Positions 57,892 to 64,000 of a DNA stretch of 64,000 nucleotides are shown here, one piece after another; within the stretch, counting starts at the first letter, position 1; each line of letters begins with the position of its first letter. Made by a program: the position numbers and the translations under genes. This DNA is from Zanthoxylum bungeanum (taxonomy: Eukaryota > Streptophyta > Magnoliopsida > Sapindales > Rutaceae). The notes under the pieces are model-generated. The model saw nothing but the letters and a program-made list of their open reading frames with translations. It was not told where the DNA came from and searched no databases. The DNA lies in contig SKCR01006525.1 in assembly GCA_019454045.1 (NCBI GenBank), positions 248,001 through 312,000 of the forward strand, given 5' to 3'.

Positions 57892-60721
57892 AATTTAAAC
57901 TTGTTACTTGACCACAGTAGTCCTAAGAAAAGCTATATTTTCGTCCATCTGTTCTGCAGGAAATTGAAGGTAGCATATAATATTTTCTGACAACATATAT
58001 CTCAGGATCAAGAGCACATTAACTCCAGATAACATGGCGAAATAATAAAACCATGTGAAAGGGATAACACATGAAATGTTATTGCTTGCTTACCTCTAAA
58101 CAGAAGCCTTAAAAGTCTTCTTAATCACGAAATGGTGTGAGATCAATGTTCATGTGTTGCTTCCCCTTGCTTACTTTCTGTAGACACCAACACAGAAAAC
58201 ACCCAGGTTAATATCTCATATGGGAATTGCAAATTGCAATATTAAATGAGGACGCCAAGCACAGGAGAAAATGAATCATTGCCCATGTTCTTGAGTGAAG
58301 GTAAAATTTCCTCAACCAAACCCCACACATACGGGGAATCCCGGGAGAAAAAAAATTAGTTGATTAGATTTTGAATAGCACATAAATTGATTCTATTTAG
58401 TTTTAAAGTAAATGAAACAATTTGATTGAAGGACGGGGTAAAGAACTTACAGCTATGGCCACAAGCTCTTCTAGCAATTCCTCCAACATGCGGCGAGGCT
58501 AAGGTCATAAACAATCAAAAAAATCATTGACAAGCCTAGTGTCAAACAATAAAGACTCAATTTTCAAGCAAGATGCATGGGGAAAAAACTCACCCATTGG
58601 GTTGGACCATCAACTGGTGCATTCAGAGGATCGTCATGTACCTAAACATCCAGAAGAAGCTCTCACAAGCTCATACATAAACTAATACAAAATGTGCAAA
58701 AGGACAGAAAGAAGCACTTGTATTGTATCGCGTTTAAAAAAAGAAAAAGAAAAAAACTATTTTATATCACAATTGTTCAATTTCCCTAGAACAACACCAG
58801 GTATCCTGATCATGCAAGAAACTAATACTAAAATAATCTTTCAATAGATTCTTCATACCTCCATAAAATTCCATCCACACCCACAGCAACTGCCGTTCTT
58901 GCAATGCAGGGTATCAATTCACGAAGACCTCCACTGGCAACACCTCCTCCATCCAACTATAAATAAAGAATGAATTTAGCCCTTCAATGTGGAAAAGAAA
59001 GCTCAACAAGAGATCTAGAGAAATAAAATAATTTTTTTTTTCCAAAAAACAAAAGGCTTGACGGCTGAATAATCTGAAAATCATGCAGATATAGTGATGG
59101 TACTCTCCAAAATTCAAAAGCAAATGATGGTTTGTTATCACACTACACAATTACAATGAAGGTTACATGAAGTATAATATTTGTGCTTAATTAAATATTT
59201 TGTAAAATAAAGTCCAGTGATAATTTCTAGTTGTGAAACAGAAAAATCACAAATCACACCTTCTTCCCAGCAGGCTGTTGTAATGAGTTGCGTGACATCA
59301 GCAACCTGCAGTGAAACACCTTCATTGATTAGATTTTATAGATAAAATATGTAAATTAAGCCCTCCAATTTGATGTTTGTCTCTTGATGAGTATTTTATA
59401 TTATCAAATAATTGCTATATACGGATATACCTCAATTTAAAACTAAAAATTAGAAATAAAAATAAGAAGATTGCTCAAGTGAGAGTCTTAAGATACACAA
59501 TATAAATGAGCAATCACTTGCAACAGGACAATTAGCTTCTCTCATCCACTCCAAATTCCGTGGATCAACAATCAAATCATCTACAAGTCACAAGCAAAAG
59601 TGAAAATATATTTTCAGTCCAACGAATAGGGAAACATGCTAATGATGAATCAATGACTCATACAACATTTGAAATAAATCCTTACTATAGCCAAACATAG
59701 TTCCTCTCTCACACACCATCACATTTGGATTTCCTGCCAACATAACCTTCTCACCAGAATTAACCATTACCTGCAGACTTGATGTGTTACAAATAGACAA
59801 ATGGCAGATAAAGATGTTTATGCATGTGTCAAGATTTGTAATCCAAACAGGTTAACAAGATTTAACTGAGAAACACTCACTGGGGAGCACAGAACTGTCC
59901 TTTCTTAATATTAATGATTTTTCCAGTCTTGGCTGCTGCAACTAGAAGGTCCGTCTGTTATTATGATGAAGTCAACAATGAGATGAATTAATTTGAGGGA
60001 AATGAACCCTTTTTAAATTTAAGCACTATTTTTTGATTGGGAAGCACTTCAATCGACTAAAGAAAGTAAGTTAACCTGACGGCACAATAAAAAGAAATAA
60101 ACAAGAATTTGGAAAAGTACACACAAAGATAACAGGCAAAATTATTCCTCAAATATATGGACAAAATATTTTCATCACAAAACAATGGGACTTATTAATA
60201 AGATCTAAAACAAAAAATTAATTAATGGAGTAAACTGTAAGAAGAACAGTTAGTTTTATTTTCATTGTCGATGCAAGCAATTGCACAGAACAGGTGTTTA
60301 CCTGAACAGATTCATGGACATCGGTCACTATGGGAATGTCATAAGCTGTTTTAACCTTCTCTAGGATCTGCCAACCAATAGAAGAAAAATGAAACTTTAC
60401 CACAATATGACATCCTACATTAGCAAGATCAAAACTCTGTAAAACACAATGCATAAGAAAGTAACAATTGGGTAAAAACCTTCAACCCTTCAACCATGCC
60501 TGGACCACGAAATGACTTTGAGGATGTCCTATTAGCTTTGTCAAAGCTTGACTTGAAGACAAGCGGCAACCCAACTCTGCAAGATTGAAAACGAAAAACC
60601 TCTCCACAGTCAAGATCTACATGATATACCCTTCAAGTAAGAACTCGCAGATGAAAAGCTCTAAACCAAATAAGTCTTTTCATTTCCTTCTAAATGGAAA
60701 AAAAAGTTCATATAGACAGAG

Positions 60722-62168
60722 TGTTAGCACCATAGCCCTTGATGAAGGATTTTGTTGATGCAATGCAAGACTCTGATGCGTATTCGTGAGCATTACAAAA
60801 ATATGTCGAAGCATATTGAATGTGAAGACTCAAGCGCCAAAAGAAGATATCTAGTGTAGTCTTATAGCTTAGGGCTCTCAATGTAAGTGAGTTGATAATT
60901 CAAGTATTCTAAGCTCATAGGACTAGAACATTTAGGGTCATGTGCATAATGTTTTTAACTTTCAAATCCTGCATTTATGCACTAGGACCAACATATTAGT
61001 CTCTGGAACTGGAATACCAGGCACCATATACAGGCATACCGGTGACCGTTCGAACGCGTCTCAAATGAAGAATTTCTGGACACTTGCGTTTGAACGCAAA
61101 TTCGAAAGCCACTCAAACGCGAAATTTCTGGATAATTTGTTCGAAAGCCATGCAACGCAAACGCTGACGGGCATACTGGTCCCATAAGGCTCCATACCGG
61201 TCTCAATGGTAACTTTTTATAGCCGTTTGAATTGCAAGACCAGCATACCGGCCACTGTAGACCAGCATATCGATCTCAGGACAGAGAGCTGAGGCAGTTT
61301 TCATTTTCACTATAAATTGAGCCATAATTTTGTTTTTGCCAATTTTTTTAACCTTCTAACATTTCTTTGAAAGCAAAAACAAAGAGAGAAACAAATCTTC
61401 TTATTCATCTATTCTCTTCATAATCAAAGCTGACACACTACACTTCATATCATTTAGTGAGCTTGGAAATATTTGGATATACACTCACATCTCAATCTTC
61501 ATTATCTTTTGTGTGTGTATCCAATTGAATTGTAAACTTTCCTTATCAAACTCTTGTACTGTGAAATCCCTTGTTGAGTGGGTATACTCAAAACAGTGAT
61601 TTGGTTGTAAAAGGTTAAAGTGTGAACCTAGGTGATAAAACTATTGTGTAAAAGTTTGGAGTGAACCTAGGAAAACGCTTGATTTGGGGTGAACCACGAA
61701 AAACTCTTAGCTAGTGAGTGAGCCACGGAAAACTCTTGGTGTAACGTGTACGATCACATTTACATAGTGAAAAGCTTCAAGTATGGCTTGAGAGAGTGGA
61801 CGTAGGCAAAGAGCTGGTTGAGCCATAAAAATCCGGTGTCAATTTCTTTATCCCTTACTCATTTTATTTATTGCAAGTTTTATTTTATATATGTATATTG
61901 TTTAGAAACTTCAATTTGGAAATTAATTGTTGAATTCATTAATTGTAGAAATTGAACACTAAGCTAAATTAGTAAAGTTACTATCTAAATGGCTTAAAAT
62001 CGAAAAGCTTTTTAACTCTGCAATAATTGGCCAATACCGAATTCACCCGAGTATAACCAGTGTTATTTGAGTGTTTATAAGTAATTTCACATTTTCAAAA
62101 TTCACTATTCCGGGTGATGTCTGGCTATAGTTTTAGCTAACCATATTCTTATTCAAACTTGATGAACA
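60722..62168 (+). mobile_element. LTR-like insertion in KDSA intron
   Basis: It begins TGTTAGCACC, carries the CGTTCGAACGCG palindrome (61047-61058) and related TTCGAA motifs, a TATA box (TATAAAT, 61311-61317) and then a leader with repeated GTGAACC(TAGG/ACG)AAAA(AC)CTC units (about 61620-61735), as in plant LTR U5 regions. It ends near GATGAACA. It reads opposite to the host gene. Flanking bases (CAGAG / CAGAA) do not give a clean duplication, so the ends are approximate. Confidence 0.5.
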
Positions 62169-62284
62169 GAATACAGTATTTCATAATAAATATAAAGCTA
62201 AAAAAGAACTTCAAAACTCTTCACAGACCAAAACACAGGTAAAAACCAGGACCATTACATTCTCCTAAATAAATCTTCTCTAAA

Positions 62285-62990
62285 TAAAAAACCCACTTTG
62301 AGGCCCCTGTACTCTCAATGTTTTTTACATTGCACCCCTGTACTAAATTTTCTACACATATTGCACCCCTGCACTCTCAAAAAATTGACATTCCACCCTT
62401 ATTAACGGTAACAGAGTTGAGAAATATTCTGACATCACCCACCCTTATTTGTGTCATATCTGTCTGGTTTAGGAAGAAGCACCTATGCTAAAAAGAGATA
62501 AATAAAAAAATTGGTGTTTGCTATAAATGTGCACGCATGACATGTAATACTCGTTGTCGTTCTTTAGGAATGATGTCTGATAACCGTGAAATATCTTTGT
62601 TTGTTTTTTGTTGTTCATTAATAACACTCCAAGATCTTAGTTTTGATCTAATTTTTGCAATAAATTAGTTGGATTTTTGAATGTATCAGAAGGAGCATAA
62701 TATTTATGCGCCCTAACATATAGTTATGCGCCCTAGCATAGCTTCAAAGTAAAAAAATTGCTGGTCCAATCCGAAATAAGGGTGGGTGATGTCAGAATAT
62801 TCTCAACTCTGTTAACTTGCCGTTAAAATAAGGGTGAAATGTCAATTGTTTGAGAGTGCAGGGTTGCAATGGGTAGAAAATAGTACATGGGTGCATGTAA
62901 AAAACATTGAGAGTACAGGGGTGTAATGTGTAGAATTAATACAGGGGTGAATGTACAAACATTGAAGTAAAAACAGGGCGCCTTGGTGGT
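62285..62990. mobile_element. Foldback element with about 200-bp inverted arms
   Basis: The left arm (about 62290-62465) and the right arm (about 62765-62990) are long inverted copies sharing CACCCCTGTACT, CTCTCAATGTTTTTTACA and ATATTCTGACATCACCCACC. The right arm appears to contain a partial internal duplication. The centre is about 300 bp and non-coding. A target duplication was not resolved. Confidence 0.75.
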
Positions 62991-63302
62991 GTTTCAATAT
63001 AATAATCTGAAAGAAGCCACATCATCAATCACCTTAATTTTCCAAAAAAATAGAAAAAAATTTCATTTCTTCTTCATCATATAAGTCCCTTTCAGAGTCG
63101 ATATACTGATGTAATAAATAAAATGAACTCACTTGATAGAAATGCTCTAATTTGCTTGGCCATGTGCATAATGTGTTCCTCTGATTCAATCACACATGGG
63201 ACCAGCCAACAAGAAAAACGGCTCAGCTGCCTGTCAGAACAAATCCGATCACACACATTACATTATCAATCACAATCAATTTAATGCCAAATTAACGGAG
63301 AA

Positions 63303-63305
<3 letters not shown>

Positions 63306-63363
<58 letters not shown>
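63306..63363. repeat. 58-bp poly-A tract (poly-T in KDSA intron 1)
   Basis: An uninterrupted homopolymer lies 9 bp inside the intron from KDSA exon 1. An apparent poly-Lys ORF over it is an artefact. The length may be inexact because homopolymers assemble poorly. Confidence 0.9.
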
Positions 63364-63365
<2 letters not shown>

Positions 63366-63408
63366 ATCTCTGCTTGAGTTGATTAATCAAAGCAGTTGAT
63401 GAATCCAT

Positions 63409-63791
63409 CTCTTTACTTTGCTTCCAGAGAGAGTGGGTGGAGAAGGAGCGGAGCAGAGCTTCGTTCTTTCAAGCAAGCAGTGGCTTTGTGAAGTGTGAAC
63501 TACCGGGCGAGTCTAATTCACACAACCCAAAAAAGCCTCTACAAACGGGTAATTACCGGGCAGTCGGTCAATAAATTTTACCAAAACTAAAACCAAAAAC
63601 CCCAAGTCACATCCTTCATTCAAAAATTCAAAACAATTTGTCCAAACCCAGTTCTAGTTCTATGCTATTATTGCTTAGATATTTAATTGAAGCAGAAATA
63701 AGATAACTTTTTGAGGGGTTTTTAAGCTCTGCATCGAAGAAAAGTAACATTTTACGCGGGAAAATCAGGTTAGTATTTCATATCTGCACTT
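63409..63791. promoter_or_regulatory. Shared divergent promoter region
   Basis: The KDSA start (63408, minus) and the next gene's start (63792, plus) are only 383 bp apart head to head. No TATA box is clear in either direction. Decay of KDSA while this promoter must still serve the plus-strand gene is notable. Confidence 0.45.
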
Positions 63792-64000
63792 ATGATTCAC
63801 CGTGTGAAGAAATTGTACTCCAGAACTCTCTATTTACCACTCACGAAAAACCCTAATTTTAGATACCCATTTCACACTAATTTCATCAATCACCCAAATT
63901 TTTATCATAGCTTTATAAAACATCCAAGCTTTAGCAGTAGGCCGGATTATGTTGAAACCCAGAGCTTTGTTAAGGACCCTATTTTTATGAGAAAGCATAT
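63792..64000 (+). CDS. 5' end of an unidentified gene, cut by window edge
   Basis: An open frame of 69 codons starts at ATG 63792 and runs off the window. The N-terminus is rich in Arg, Lys, Ser, Tyr and His with almost no acidic residues for the first 50 positions (MIHRVKKLYSRTLYLPLTK...), as in a mitochondrial or plastid presequence. In Arabidopsis the neighbour of KDSA1 (At1g79500) is, as I recall, At1g79490, a pentatricopeptide-repeat protein (EMB2217). A PPR protein is therefore a reasonable guess, but no PPR motif is visible yet. Confidence 0.5.
   Translation, partial: MIHRVKKLYSRTLYLPLTKNPNFRYPFHTNFINHPNFYHSFIKHPSFSSRPDYVETQSFVKDPIFMRKH

Larger units (their letters stand above)
56636..58120. 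other. Intergenic between cyclin B3 promoter and KDSA 3' end
   Basis: Two SINE copies (listed separately) occupy about 370 bp. The rest includes the cyclin 5' flank and probably the KDSA 3' UTR. No gene seen. Confidence 0.5.
58121..63408 (-). pseudogene. KDSA: KDO-8-phosphate synthase, disabled copy
   Basis: Exon-like pieces on the minus strand: 63408-63373, 63230-63133, 60576-60480, 60367-60302, 59954-59881, 59770-59686, 59580-59522, 59305-59260, 58956-58859, 58641-58594, 58498-58451 and 58177-58121. The intact enzyme condenses PEP with arabinose-5-phosphate to make KDO-8-P for rhamnogalacturonan II. Conserved blocks include [19 protein letters not shown] and DIPIVTDVHES. Lesions: the exon-1 donor reads CA; exon 2 has a +1 and a compensating -1 change with two in-frame stops between; the exon for CEAVGKVADIIQIPAF is missing (only a CRQ end remains near 60077); and single-base indels occur in 59954-59881 (-1), 59305-59260 (+1) and 58956-58859 (-1). 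The 2.6-kb intron holds two insertions. The last three exons are clean. The intron after 59522 starts with GC. Confidence 0.85.

Noticed and set aside
60717..62173. Clean solo-LTR call with target duplication CAGAG/CAGAA
   Set aside because: The bases only match if the LTR lacks its terminal CA; boundaries left approximate.
63196..63399. ORF with a long poly-Lys run
   Set aside because: It reads through the 58-bp A-tract in an intron of the KDSA copy; not a gene.

Overview
This is a plant nuclear window, almost certainly from a eudicot. The genes have many short exons with GT-AG (rarely GC-AG) introns and AT-rich introns. The proteins are plant-specific: a plastid GAPCP, Mn-type metal tolerance proteins, a B3-type cyclin and a KDO-8-phosphate synthase. 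The DNA between them holds a Copia element, LTR remnants, tRNA-derived SINEs and several TIR elements. I cannot name the species.

Layout, left to right. 1-745 is an LTR-like remnant. 1245-4010 (+) is the 3' part of a gene pairing a PHD finger with a CHR4-like SANT/Myb-like segment but with no chromodomain or SNF2 helicase; a SINE sits just upstream of its first visible exon. 5384-8897 (-) is a 12-exon gene for two tandem lysozyme/SLT-like domains, one with its catalytic motifs and one without. 12822-18890 is a Copia retrotransposon with near-identical LTRs, a 5-bp target duplication, wrecked coding frames and an unusual primer-binding site that matches its own LTR. 20987-25362 (+) is GAPCP (13 exons, 426 aa). 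26684-30765 (-) is a DCN1-like neddylation factor (11 exons, 250 aa). 32854-34533 and 42964-45894 (+) are a tandem pair of MTP9/10-type Mn transporters, separated by a 2.6-kb solo LTR and a CACTA-like element. 46550-47400 holds a probable polycistronic box C/D snoRNA gene. 48041-49125 (+) is a DUF2358 protein, 50660-56635 (-) is cyclin B3 (21 exons, 624 aa), and 58121-63408 (-) is a KDO-8-P synthase locus with multiple disabling lesions. 63792 to the end (+) is the start of another gene.

The order GAPCP - MTP - DUF2358 - CYCB3 - KDSA matches, from memory, Arabidopsis At1g16300-At1g16340, and the copy around At1g79500-At1g79530 that lacks the cyclin. This supports the gene calls. The extra features here are the DCN1-like gene between GAPCP and MTP, the MTP duplication, the snoRNA cluster and the KDSA decay.

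The genes are independent housekeeping functions rather than an operon-like system: plastid glycolysis, cullin neddylation, Mn export, rRNA 2'-O-methylation, mitosis and cell-wall KDO synthesis. The most unusual signals are the apparently self-complementary primer-binding site of the Copia element, the snoRNA cluster with a double guide to one 18S rRNA segment, the asymmetric tandem SLT protein and the helicase-less CHR4-like gene. All exon coordinates were derived by hand from reading frames, splice dinucleotides and family similarity; no alignment or database search was run.
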